From Chloroflexi bacterium HGW-Chloroflexi-10 (GTDB lineage: Bacteria > Chloroflexota > Anaerolineae > Anaerolineales > Anaerolineaceae): DNA of 64,000 bases. Made by a program: the position numbers and the translations under genes. Location of the stretch: the NCBI GenBank assembly GCA_002840755.1, contig PHBZ01000011.1, forward strand, positions 56,728 to 120,727. Direction: 5' to 3'. Positions 1 through 7,217 of the stretch are shown here, in pieces (position 1 is the stretch's first letter; each line of letters opens with the position of its first letter). The notes beneath the pieces were generated by a model. The model was not told where the DNA came from. It made no database searches and saw only the letters and a list, made by a program, of their open reading frames with translations.

Positions 1-153
1 CTGGGTTCGTTTGTATTCCAGCATCAATAAACGTAAGGCATATTGCATTTGATCAATGGTATGGTCGTCTTGTAGAATTTGCCAGGCGGAATCGATGGTA
101 CGCATAGGGTAAGTATAGTCTTGAATTTCTGAATTGAAAATAAATTTTGACAT
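1..153 (-). CDS. Partial hypothetical protein (N-terminal 51 residues)
   Basis: An open frame runs leftward from an ATG at 153-151 through the window edge without a stop. It begins MSKFIFNSEIQDY and continues with a helix-like, Asp/Gln-rich stretch. No signal peptide or recognisable motif is visible, and no convincing Shine-Dalgarno precedes the ATG. It is divergent from the response regulator at 374. The codon pattern looks coding, but the fragment is too short to identify the family. Confidence 0.45.
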   Translation of the reverse strand, partial: MSKFIFNSEIQDYTYPMRTIDSAWQILQDDHTIDQMQYALRLLMLEYKRTQ

Positions 154-361
154 AAATTTTGGCAAGGATATTTGTGATGGATTGAGAAGACTATTGTGTT
201 TATGACGCAGGTTGAAAGAGGATTCTATGAGGCGGATTGTTTGGGATCAAGTTAATGGTTTTTTAGTCTATTTGGTGATGGAAAAGCTGAGAATTGTGAA
301 GAATGTGTGAAGGTTTTCTGCAGAAGTGATAAATTTATAAGCATTTTTGGATGACGGCATC

Positions 362-367
362 TATAAT
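362..367 (+). promoter_or_regulatory. -10 box placing the transcript start at the response-regulator ATG
   Basis: A perfect TATAAT lies seven bases before the ATG at 374, and no ribosome-binding site lies between. This suggests a leaderless transcript. No good -35 box is visible 16-18 bp upstream. Confidence 0.4.
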
Positions 368-373
368 ACAGAT

Positions 374-1063
374 ATGGCAACAATACTTTTAATAGAAGAT
401 GAACGTGAGTTGGCGCGGGTTCTAACCTCTTATCTGGAAAATGCAGGGCATGTGGTGCTTTATGCTGCACGCGGGGATGATGGGTATATGCTATGGCAGC
501 AAAAGAAACCCGACCTGGTCCTGTTGGATTTAAACCTGCCGGGGATGGATGGTTTGGATGTGGCAAAGGAGATCCGTCGTCAGGCAGAAACACCCATCAT
601 TATGGTGACAGCGCGTGTGGAAGAAATTGACAAATTAATTGGTTTGGAATTAGGCGCGGACGATTATGTAAGCAAGCCTTTCTCGCCACGGGAAGTGGTA
701 GCGCGGATAAAAACTGTGCTGCGCCGTTCGGGTAGTGCACAGGTTAAGGCTCAAATTCTGCGCGTGTCTGACCTGGAAATTGACCTGGATGGTCACCTGG
801 CTTTGCGTAATGGTGTTTCAATTGAGCTAACGCCAACAGAATTCAATATTCTGGTAGTTCTGGCAACACAGCCGGGAAGAGTATTCAGCCGGATGCAGCT
901 TTTACAGGCGGTTCAACCGGACGCATATGCCTACGAAGGATATGAACGTACCGTGGATGCGCATATCAAAAATTTGCGACACAAATTAGAACTTAACCCC
1001 AAAGAGCCGGTTTATGTAGAAACAGTGTTTGGGGTTGGATACCGTTTCAGTAAAACAGGTTAA
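374..1063 (+). CDS. OmpR/PhoB-family response regulator
   Basis: Cytoplasmic transcription factor of a two-component system, 229 aa. The N-terminal receiver domain (about residues 3-115) shows the acidic pair in LLIEDE, the phospho-acceptor Asp in VLLDLNLPGMDG, the conserved Thr/Ser region in IIMVTAR, and Lys in VSKPFSPRE. A C-terminal winged helix (about 130-225) contains LTPTEFNILVVLA and ends in VFGVGYRF, as in OmpR/PhoB. The ATG at 374 is preferred over an in-frame TTG at 347 because the protein then starts directly at MATILLIEDE and the -10 box sits at leaderless distance. It is co-transcribed with the histidine kinase four bases downstream, its presumed phosphodonor. The signal sensed is unknown. 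Confidence 0.93.
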   Translation: MATILLIEDERELARVLTSYLENAGHVVLYAARGDDGYMLWQQKKPDLVLLDLNLPGMDGLDVAKEIRRQAETPIIMVTARVEEIDKLIGLELGADDYVSKPFSPREVVARIKTVLRRSGSAQVKAQILRVSDLEIDLDGHLALRNGVSIELTPTEFNILVVLATQPGRVFSRMQLLQAVQPDAYAYEGYERTVDAHIKNLRHKLELNPKEPVYVETVFGVGYRFSKTG

Positions 1064-1067
1064 GTCT

Positions 1068-2486
1068 ATGCGCTGGAGAATCCTAATTTCATTTATATTG
1101 GTGGTGACCGTAGCCCTGGCTTCGGTTGCTTTTTTTGCTCAACGCGCGGCAACCACGCAATTGGCTAATTTTTTTGGACGCGGCGGTTGGCTGGGGGCGG
1201 AAGAATTGGTAATTGCGCTGGAAGATTACTATGCGGAAAATGAGAGCTGGGATGGTGTGGAATCGATTTGGCCTGCGCGTAGTTCTGCATCCGCACAAAC
1301 CGGCGGACAGGGCGCTGGACCAGGTTCAGGACAGGGAAATGGACAGGGATCCGGACAAGCCGGAGGAAATCCCGGTATTGGCGGACCACCAATGCTCTTA
1401 AGGCTTGCTGATGTAGACGGGACGATTTTGTATGGTTATGAAAATGGCGAAATCGGTACCCAGGTTGCTGTTGAAGTTCTGGAAACCGGGACCCGGTTAG
1501 AGGTGGGGAGTGCGCTGGTCGGTTATTTATTACCGCCGGAAAATTCCAACCTACCCGGAAGTGGGTTCGAAGAAGCGTTGCTGCAAATTATTCAGGAGGC
1601 TTCATTACAGGCTGCCTGGATCTCCGGTATTATTGCACTATTGCTGGCCCTGGTGCTTTCGGCGTTGTTGATTAAGCCCATAAAATCGCTGGTATCGGGC
1701 GCCGGGGAACTGGCGCGCGGGAATCTGGCACACAGGGTAAGCGTGAAGCAGCCGCGGGAACTAGCCATGTTGGGGAATGCCTTTAACCACATGGCTGAAT
1801 CTCTGGAACGAGCTGAACGGAACCGGCGAGCGATGACCGCAGACATTGCGCATGAATTACGTACGCCGTTATCGGTTCAGAGAGCGCAATTGGAGGCATT
1901 GCAAGATGGTATTTATCCGCTGGCAATGGAGAATATTGAGCCGGTGTTTGCCCAGAATCTGCTGTTGACCCGCCTGGTGAATGATTTGCGTACATTGGCA
2001 CTGGCGGATGCGGACGTTTTAAATTTGGAAAAAAGAAGGATTAGCCCTTATCAACTGGTTGTGGATACCACGGCCCGTTTTCAGGCACAGGCGGCAGAGA
2101 AGCGAATTAATCTGCAGGCAGCGGGTATTGAAAATCTATGTGTAGAAGCCGATCCGGAACGTTTACAACAAGTGCTGCACAACTTGCTGCACAATGGTTT
2201 ACGGCACACACCGGAAAATGGTTGGATGCGATTTGAGCTGGGACGGGATGGCAATGAAATGACTCTGACGATCCGTGACAGCGGGCCGGGTATACCGGAA
2301 GAATCTCTGCCGTTTATATTCGATCGCTTTTACCGCGCCGATAAGGGCAGGGATCGTGAGCAAGGCGGCAGTGGTCTCGGGTTGGCGATTGCAAGGCAGT
2401 TGGTTGAGGCGCACGGCGGCAGCCTGACGGCAGCCAATCATCCCGAAGGCGGGGCGGTGTTTACCATGCGATTGCCTCTGGTTTGA
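1068..2486 (+). CDS. Membrane sensor histidine kinase (BaeS-like)
   Basis: Inner-membrane histidine kinase, 472 aa, partner of the upstream regulator. It has an N-terminal membrane segment (about 5-25), an extracytoplasmic domain (about 26-175), a second membrane segment (about 178-202), HAMP, the HisKA H-box ADIAHELRTP (His near 262) and a HATPase_c domain with the N-box NLLHNGLRHT, DSGPGIP, FDRFYRAD and GSGLGLAI. The extracytoplasmic domain contains an unusual Gly/Gln/Ser low-complexity run (bases about 1299-1380). The ATG at 1068, four bases after the regulator's stop, gives a normal membrane start (MRWRILIS); an in-frame start at 1029 would overlap the regulator. Confidence 0.93.
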   Translation: MRWRILISFILVVTVALASVAFFAQRAATTQLANFFGRGGWLGAEELVIALEDYYAENESWDGVESIWPARSSASAQTGGQGAGPGSGQGNGQGSGQAGGNPGIGGPPMLLRLADVDGTILYGYENGEIGTQVAVEVLETGTRLEVGSALVGYLLPPENSNLPGSGFEEALLQIIQEASLQAAWISGIIALLLALVLSALLIKPIKSLVSGAGELARGNLAHRVSVKQPRELAMLGNAFNHMAESLERAERNRRAMTADIAHELRTPLSVQRAQLEALQDGIYPLAMENIEPVFAQNLLLTRLVNDLRTLALADADVLNLEKRRISPYQLVVDTTARFQAQAAEKRINLQAAGIENLCVEADPERLQQVLHNLLHNGLRHTPENGWMRFELGRDGNEMTLTIRDSGPGIPEESLPFIFDRFYRADKGRDREQGGSGLGLAIARQLVEAHGGSLTAANHPEGGAVFTMRLPLV

Positions 2487-2513
2487 ACTGCAGAAAAACA
2501 ATTGTTTAAACGT

Positions 2514-2548
2514 AGAGTGCATGGTGACGCCGATCGACCATGCACTCT
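2514..2548. repeat. Perfect 12-bp inverted repeat after the histidine kinase
   Basis: Arms 2514-2525 and 2537-2548 pair without mismatch around an 11-nt loop. There is no T-run on either side, so it is either a weak terminator or an mRNA 3'-end stabiliser for the two-component operon. Confidence 0.5.
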
Positions 2549-2741
2549 TAGGGAGGAGAAGAAAATAGCTTTTGAAAAAAATTTGTTTAAATCACAACAG
2601 TGCGGGATTATACACCCATGCTGTAAAGAGCGCAGGAACATTTGTCATACAATTGCTCGTTGGAAAGCATAATCGGTATTGGACAACAGACCTATTTTTG
2701 CAAATTAATACCTTTTTATCCGAAAGAAAAAAGACTGACCT

Positions 2742-2770
2742 TTGAATGGCTTGTCTTTAAAAAATAGAGT
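2742..2770 (+). promoter_or_regulatory. Candidate promoter of the ssb operon
   Basis: TTGAAT (2742-2747), a 17-bp spacer and TAGAGT (2765-2770) lie about 50 bases upstream of ssb. The spacing is ideal but the -10 box departs from consensus. The rest of the 2487-2819 spacer shows only AT-rich DNA and the inverted repeat at 2514. Confidence 0.35.
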
Positions 2771-2822
2771 AGAATTTATGTATCACTTCAATCACTTTTT
2801 CACATAGACATTTGGAGGAATG

Positions 2823-3233
2823 ATGTATCAGAAAGTAACGATTGTGGGAAATTTAGGACGAGATCCTGAAATGCGTTATACCCCTTCCGGGCAAGCTGTG
2901 ACCAGTTTCCCTGTTGCAACAAATCGCGTTTATACCGGTTCCGATGGACAGAAAGTAAAAGAGACCACCTGGTTCCGTATTTCAGCCTGGGGAAAACAGG
3001 CGGAAAATTGTAATAACTACCTGCATAAGGGCAGCAAGGTGCTGGTTGAAGGCCGTTTGGTACCCGATCCGCAGACCGGCGCCCCACGTATTTTTACCCG
3101 CCAGGATGGAACTACTGGCTCCAGCTTTGAATTATCAGCCATTGATATCAAATTTATGGACAGTAAGTCGGATAGCGAATCTGGTCCTGCCGGTGAAGAA
3201 ACTGGTGGCGGCGAGGAAGATATTCCGTTCTAA
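2823..3233 (+). CDS. ssb: Single-stranded DNA-binding protein
   Basis: Binds and protects single-stranded DNA during replication, recombination and repair. The 136-aa protein has a complete OB-fold: VTIVGNLGRDPEMRYTPSG at the N terminus, then FRISAWGKQAE and LVEGRL. An acidic, Gly-rich tail ends in EEDIPF, the conserved partner-binding tip of bacterial SSBs. Two ATGs are adjacent (2820 and 2823). GGAGG at 2814-2818 fits 2823 better, because 2820 would leave one base of spacing. It is the first gene of a tight cluster (12-nt gap, then overlaps) with DUF3467, translin and Cas4-like genes. Confidence 0.96.
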   Translation: MYQKVTIVGNLGRDPEMRYTPSGQAVTSFPVATNRVYTGSDGQKVKETTWFRISAWGKQAENCNNYLHKGSKVLVEGRLVPDPQTGAPRIFTRQDGTTGSSFELSAIDIKFMDSKSDSESGPAGEETGGGEEDIPF

Positions 3234-3245
3234 AGAGAACAAATA

Positions 3246-3605
3246 ATGGAAGAAGAAAAACAAGGAAAGCCTGGCTTTCCGCCTTTGCATTTGCCTTCCG
3301 ATTTACGGGCACACTACAGTAACCTGGCACGCATCAGCCATACTCCGGCTGAAATGGTCGTGGATTTTGCTGCCATGCTGCCAGGTGTAAGACCCGAAGT
3401 GGTGGCACGGATTTTAATGTCTCCAGTGGCTGCTAAGATGTTCTGGCATGCGCTGGGTGAAAACCTGGCGCGTTATGAAGCCACTTTTGGCCCGATACAA
3501 ATTCCGAATAACTCGAATCTGGCACAGGATCTTTTTCGCAATATTCACCCCCCAGACAAACCAGAAAAACCAGAAAAAACTGAACCGCCCGAAAGCGAGG
3601 AATAG
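3246..3605 (+). CDS. DUF3467 family protein
   Basis: 119-aa cytoplasmic protein of unknown function. The core AHYSNLARISHTPAEMVVDF, then a LPGV turn, a RILMSP segment and a LGENLARYEATFG helix match my recollection of the DUF3467 family, which often lies near housekeeping genes. The last about 25 residues are a charged Pro/Lys/Glu tail (PPDKPEKPEK-like), probably disordered. The stop TAG shares its last base with the GTG start of the translin gene, implying translational coupling. No enzymatic motif is visible. The 12-base distance from ssb suggests a role in the same nucleic-acid process, but that is inference. Confidence 0.8.
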   Translation: MEEEKQGKPGFPPLHLPSDLRAHYSNLARISHTPAEMVVDFAAMLPGVRPEVVARILMSPVAAKMFWHALGENLARYEATFGPIQIPNNSNLAQDLFRNIHPPDKPEKPEKTEPPESEE

Positions 3606-4282
3606 TGGATCGTTTTATGCATCTCTCGGAATTTGTACATGAGAATTTTGACGCCCGTAATCAGGCACGTGATAAGGCATTGACACAGGCGCGCCAGGTG
3701 ATTCGGCACGCTTCCCAGGCCATCCGCGCTATTCATCGCATGGAAGTGGATAATGCCCAGGAACATGTGTCCGAGTCGCGTAAGCTGGTGAACCAGTTGA
3801 AAGCCGATCTGGCTGGGTATCCGGATTTGTTTTATGCGGGCTATACCCAGGATGCGTTGAAAGAATACGTAGAAGCGGTAGTGACCTGTGCTTTGATCCA
3901 GAACCAGGAATTGCCTTTGCCGGGTGAAATCGATGTGGAAGCCGCCGTATACCTGAATGGCCTGGCCGAGGTGGTGGGAGAACTGCGCCGGCGCTGTATG
4001 GATATTCTGCGTTTGGGTTATTCGGATGATGCTGAACGTTTGTTGGGGCTGATGGATGAAATCTATGCGCTATTAATCACTGTAGACTATCCGGATGCGC
4101 TCACCAATGGTTTACGCCGCCAAACTGACCTGGCTCGTGGTATTGTGGAGCGGACCCGCGGCGATATTACCATCAGCATTCGTGAGAATCGTTTGACCCA
4201 GGCCATGCAACAGCTTTCCCGCCAGCTCTTAAATGAGGATCTGACGGGTGCAGTGCCAGGGATGGTTGAGGACGAGGGTTGA
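3605..4282 (+). CDS. Translin-family protein
   Basis: 225-aa all-helical protein resembling prokaryotic translin homologues. Matching segments are the N-terminal RNQARDKALTQARQVIRHAS helix, then AIRAIHRMEVDNAQEH, and YPDLFYAGYTQDALKEYVEA. The second half has the GEIDVEAAVYLNGLAEVVGELRR region typical of the family. Eukaryotic translin binds single-stranded RNA or DNA and forms C3PO with TRAX; whether this protein has nuclease activity cannot be read from sequence. Start is GTG at 3605, overlapping the DUF3467 stop by one base. Its 3' end overlaps the next start (TTGA), so the two are likely coupled. Cytoplasmic, with no membrane segment. Confidence 0.85.
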   Translation: MDRFMHLSEFVHENFDARNQARDKALTQARQVIRHASQAIRAIHRMEVDNAQEHVSESRKLVNQLKADLAGYPDLFYAGYTQDALKEYVEAVVTCALIQNQELPLPGEIDVEAAVYLNGLAEVVGELRRRCMDILRLGYSDDAERLLGLMDEIYALLITVDYPDALTNGLRRQTDLARGIVERTRGDITISIRENRLTQAMQQLSRQLLNEDLTGAVPGMVEDEG

Positions 4283-4524
4283 GAAAACGCACCATTCGCG
4301 CTTCAGAACTGGGTACTTATTTGTTTTGCAAACGCGCCTGGTGGTATCAACTGCAAGGGGTTGAATCCAAAAATCAACAGGAAATGGCCGGAGGATTCAG
4401 TTATCATCGCCGGCATGGGAAATTGGTAATGCGGTCCATCCTGCTGCGTGCGGCGGGATGGATTTTCCTGCTGCTGGCTGTGTTTTTTTTCGTCAGCTGG
4501 TTGACACAACTGGCTTTGCGGTGA
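4279..4524 (+). CDS. Cas4-like nuclease, N-terminal half, membrane-anchored
   Basis: 81-aa protein that looks like the front of a Cas4/Dna2-type PD-(D/E)XK nuclease. It has RASELGTYLFCKRAWW (Cys17, equivalent to the lone N-terminal cluster cysteine of Cas4) and GFSYHRRHG (His43, His46). Instead of the nuclease core, a single membrane helix follows (about residues 55-78) and the protein stops. The remaining Cas4 motifs are on the next gene, which starts four bases later and opens with its own membrane helix. Start is TTG at 4279 within a TTGA overlap with translin. A disrupted single gene is possible, but each half is clean and ends or begins at a membrane helix, so a functional split is more likely. 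Confidence 0.75.
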   Translation: MRKRTIRASELGTYLFCKRAWWYQLQGVESKNQQEMAGGFSYHRRHGKLVMRSILLRAAGWIFLLLAVFFFVSWLTQLALR

Positions 4525-4528
4525 GCTT

Positions 4529-5038
4529 ATGATCGTTCTGGCGCTGATTGTATTAGCGCTGGCCGTGTTCCTGTTTTGGAAGAGTGGTCGACAGCGCCAG
4601 GAGAGTGGGGTACCCAATGGGCGGATTATTTATTCGGACCCCGAGTTGTGGGGAAAAGCAGAGAAACCGTTTTTTGATGTGGAAACGCAGTTAACCGGTA
4701 AGCCGGATTACCTGGTGAAGCAGGATGATTTTTTGATTCCGGTGGAGGTCAAGAGCAGTTTTGCGCCTACCGAACCGTATGCCAGCCATGTGTACCAGTT
4801 ATTGGCGTATTGTTTTTTGGTAGAACGCGCCAGTGGCGTGCGGCCACCGTATGGTATTTTGCAATACCGCAACCGGACCTTTGCGATCGATTACACGGAT
4901 GAACAGAAAGGAGCGCTGCTGGAACTGCTGGAGGAGATACGCGCCGATGAGCGCATTGGGGAGATGGAGCGCTCACATGAGGAATCGGGACGCTGTGTGA
5001 AATGCGGATTCCGGGATGTGTGTAATCACCGGTTGTAG
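4529..5038 (+). CDS. Cas4-like PD-(D/E)XK nuclease, catalytic half, membrane-anchored
   Basis: 169-aa protein with an N-terminal membrane helix (residues 1-17) and a RecB/Cas4-type nuclease core. Visible residues are Asp60 in TGKPDYLV, Glu73 and Lys75 in PVEVKSS, and Gln90/Tyr94 in the QLLAY helix. The C-terminal Cys156, Cys159 and Cys165 (CVKCGFRDVC) match the triple-cysteine part of a Cas4 iron-sulphur site. The fourth cysteine and the N-terminal motifs are on the preceding gene. Cas4-type enzymes cut single-stranded DNA ends. No cas1, cas2 or CRISPR array is in the window, so a CRISPR role is not supported. The ssb/translin neighbourhood suggests membrane-associated nucleic-acid processing. 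Confidence 0.8.
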   Translation: MIVLALIVLALAVFLFWKSGRQRQESGVPNGRIIYSDPELWGKAEKPFFDVETQLTGKPDYLVKQDDFLIPVEVKSSFAPTEPYASHVYQLLAYCFLVERASGVRPPYGILQYRNRTFAIDYTDEQKGALLELLEEIRADERIGEMERSHEESGRCVKCGFRDVCNHRL

Positions 5039-5105
5039 GGGAGGAGTTTAGCGACGAAGTTACACGAAAAAAACCATAAAGGAATACAAAAATTTATTAT
5101 AGATA

Positions 5106-5190
5106 TATAATATCCTTTTGGTGCGGTCCCTCACCGAGTGGCTGGAGTATCCGGGGGATTATTCTCGGTTCCGGGAAGGGAAGGAGATGA
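5106..5190 (+). ncRNA. Candidate structured RNA with its own -10 box
   Basis: TATAAT at 5106-5111 precedes a GC-richer, foldable stretch. ACCGAG and CTCGGT pair as a main stem, TCCC and GGGA extend it, and CTGGA-GTA-TCCGG forms an inner hairpin. A separate, better promoter for the downstream flavoprotein gene lies at 5258, so this could be a stand-alone RNA. I do not recognise a known class; it is not a tRNA. The 3' end is not defined. Confidence 0.25.
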
Positions 5191-5257
5191 GTTGAAATCA
5201 TGGCAAATCTTTCAATCAAAGCCGGGTGTGTTGGGTGATTCTGTATACCCGTATGCA

Positions 5258-5286
5258 TTGACGTAGACAAGTTTTTCTAGTAGAAC
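5258..5286 (+). promoter_or_regulatory. Promoter of the YpdA-like gene
   Basis: TTGACG (5258-5263), 17-bp spacer, TAGAAC (5281-5286), 24 bases before the start codon. The short direct repeat TAGAACAAA occurs twice here (5281 and 5291). Confidence 0.5.
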
Positions 5287-5310
5287 AAAGTAGAACAAAT
5301 TGGAGGTATT

Positions 5311-6330
5311 ATGGAAAATTTATTTTCAACACAGGTTGCCATCATTGGCGCCGGGCCGACAGGTTTGGAATTAGCTGTTGCCTTAAAACGGGCAGGAATT
5401 GCCCATCTGATCTTTGATGCCGGGCAGATTGGACACACGCTCACCTGGTGGCCGCGCAACACACATTTTTACAGCACTTCCGAGCGGATAGCCATCTCGG
5501 GGATGCCTTTGCAGGTTCACGACCAGCAGCATCCCACCGGAGAACAGTATCTGGCGTATCTGCGCGGGGTGGTAGAAAGTGTTGATTTGCAGGTGAATAC
5601 ATTTGAGCCGGTAACGCGCATTTTTAAGCTTGACGAAGGTTTTCTCGTTGTCACTGAGACGATCCGGGGAACGCACCGTTATACCGTACAGCAGGTAGTA
5701 TTGGCCACCGGCGGGATGGCAGGGCCACGTTTGCTGGATATCCCCGGTGAGGATTATCCACACGTCAGCCATTATCTGGACGATCCGCATTTTTATTTTC
5801 GCAAGGATTTACTGGTGGTTGGCGGGCGTAATTCGGCTGTGGAATATGCCTTACGCTGCTGGCGGGCTGGCGCACGGGTAACTCTCAGCTACCGTAAACC
5901 CGAATTGCCCAAGGCTTCCATCAAACCCGCCCTGATGCAGGATATCGAGACCGTTGTGCGGGATGGTAAAATCCGCTTCCTGCCTGCTACTATGCCGGTA
6001 GAAATTACCCCATTCGAGGTTATTCTTGCGCCTACTGATGAAAATGGCCAACCCACAAAGGACGAAACTACCAGCCTGCCGTTTGATTTTGTACTGGTAT
6101 GCAGTGGTTATGTAGCGGATATGGGGTTATTTGAACAGCTAGAAGTGACCTTACAGGGTGAAGAACAGGTGCCGGTATATAACCCGGACACGATGGAAAC
6201 GGATGTGCCGGGTGTGTATGTATTGGGTACGGCGGTTGGCGGCACGCAGAAAAAATTCAGCCTGTTTATTGAAACGTCGCATGTACATGTTTCTCGCATT
6301 CTGGCCGCATTACAAGCCAGTGGAAGCTGA
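5311..6330 (+). CDS. YpdA-like FAD/NAD(P)H oxidoreductase
   Basis: 339-aa cytoplasmic flavoprotein. The FAD-binding Rossmann motif VAIIGAGPTGLE is at residues 8-19, and a second nucleotide-binding motif VVGGRNSAVEYALR is near 172. The stretch RNTHFYSTSERIAISGMPL resembles the conserved region of YpdA, the putative bacillithiol-disulphide reductase of Bacillus and Staphylococcus. There is no CxxC redox pair of the thioredoxin-reductase type. The C terminus (VYVLGTAVGG) closes the FAD site. GGAGG ten bases upstream supports the ATG at 5311. It may reduce a low-molecular-weight disulphide, but the substrate is not proven. NadK, which makes NADP, follows 15 bases later. Confidence 0.75.
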   Translation: MENLFSTQVAIIGAGPTGLELAVALKRAGIAHLIFDAGQIGHTLTWWPRNTHFYSTSERIAISGMPLQVHDQQHPTGEQYLAYLRGVVESVDLQVNTFEPVTRIFKLDEGFLVVTETIRGTHRYTVQQVVLATGGMAGPRLLDIPGEDYPHVSHYLDDPHFYFRKDLLVVGGRNSAVEYALRCWRAGARVTLSYRKPELPKASIKPALMQDIETVVRDGKIRFLPATMPVEITPFEVILAPTDENGQPTKDETTSLPFDFVLVCSGYVADMGLFEQLEVTLQGEEQVPVYNPDTMETDVPGVYVLGTAVGGTQKKFSLFIETSHVHVSRILAALQASGS

Positions 6331-6345
6331 TATAATTAACAAACG

Positions 6346-7215
6346 ATGACAGCACAGCCCAAACCTCCGCTAAAATTTGCCATTGTTACGCATCCTTCAC
6401 AACCGGAAGTGGCTGTCGAAGCTGCTGAGGTTGTATCTCTGTTAAAATCCATGCGAGCGGATGCTGTTTATCAAAATCTTATCTATGATGCTGATTTACG
6501 CAGTCATTTGAACAATGGTGATGTAGATGTGCTGATTGCCCTGGGTGGTGATGGTACCATGTTGCGCGCCGGTCACCTGGCAGCACCTTTGAATATCCCG
6601 ATATTAGGGATTAACCGTGGGCGTTTTGGTTTTTTAATGGAAATTGGGCAAGACGACTGTCCATCGCGTTTGCAGCAATTGATGGAAGGCAAGTATTGGC
6701 TGGAAAATCGCATGATGCTGCGCTGCGTGCATATTCACAAGGGTGAAGTTATGGGCGAATGGCACGTACTGAATGAGGTGGTGGTATGCCGCGGTCAGTT
6801 TGTGCGCCCTATCCAGTTAAAGGCCAGCCTGGATGGTTACCTTTTAGCCTCTTACAGCGCCGATGGCCTGATAGCAGCCACGCCAACCGGTTCAACCGGT
6901 TACGCTCTGGCAGTAGGCGGGCCGATATTGCCCCCGGAATTGCGTAATTTTCTGATTGTGCCGGTGGCGCCGCATCTTTCGATGAATCGTTCCATCATTC
7001 TGGCAGAAGAAGCCTGCGTGACCATTACTGTTAATACTACACATCAGGCAGTATTAAGCGCAGATGGGCAGGCACCGGTATTTCTGGAGGATGGCGATAC
7101 CGTAGAAGTCACTGTCAGTCAGCATTCGGTTCCTTTTGTGCGTTTTCAGGATCCAGGTTATTTTTATCGAAATCTGAATAAATATATGGAACAAAATCCC
7201 ATTTTAGGTGGCTGA
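6346..7215 (+). CDS. nadK: NAD kinase
   Basis: Phosphorylates NAD to NADP. The 289-aa protein carries the signature GGDGTMLRAG (Asp near residue 67), NRGRFGFLMEI and the glycine-rich ATPTGSTGYALAVGGP loop of NadK/PpnK, with the all-beta C-terminal domain ending QDPGYFYRNL. No Shine-Dalgarno precedes the ATG; TATAAT at 6331-6336 lies nine bases before it, so the gene may have its own near-leaderless transcript besides read-through from the flavoprotein. A 2-nt gap to the next gene points to co-transcription with the zinc-finger protein and recN. Confidence 0.95.
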   Translation: MTAQPKPPLKFAIVTHPSQPEVAVEAAEVVSLLKSMRADAVYQNLIYDADLRSHLNNGDVDVLIALGGDGTMLRAGHLAAPLNIPILGINRGRFGFLMEIGQDDCPSRLQQLMEGKYWLENRMMLRCVHIHKGEVMGEWHVLNEVVVCRGQFVRPIQLKASLDGYLLASYSADGLIAATPTGSTGYALAVGGPILPPELRNFLIVPVAPHLSMNRSIILAEEACVTITVNTTHQAVLSADGQAPVFLEDGDTVEVTVSQHSVPFVRFQDPGYFYRNLNKYMEQNPILGG

Positions 7216-7217
7216 GT

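Noticed and set aside
4279..5038. CRISPR-associated Cas4 of an adaptation module
   Set aside because: No cas1, cas2, effector gene or repeat array is in the window, and both halves carry membrane helices not typical of CRISPR Cas4.
5118..5200. tRNA gene
   Set aside because: The GAGTGGCTGGAG and GGTTCC patches hint at a tRNA, but there is no acceptor stem, anticodon arm or T-loop TTCRA at the right spacing.
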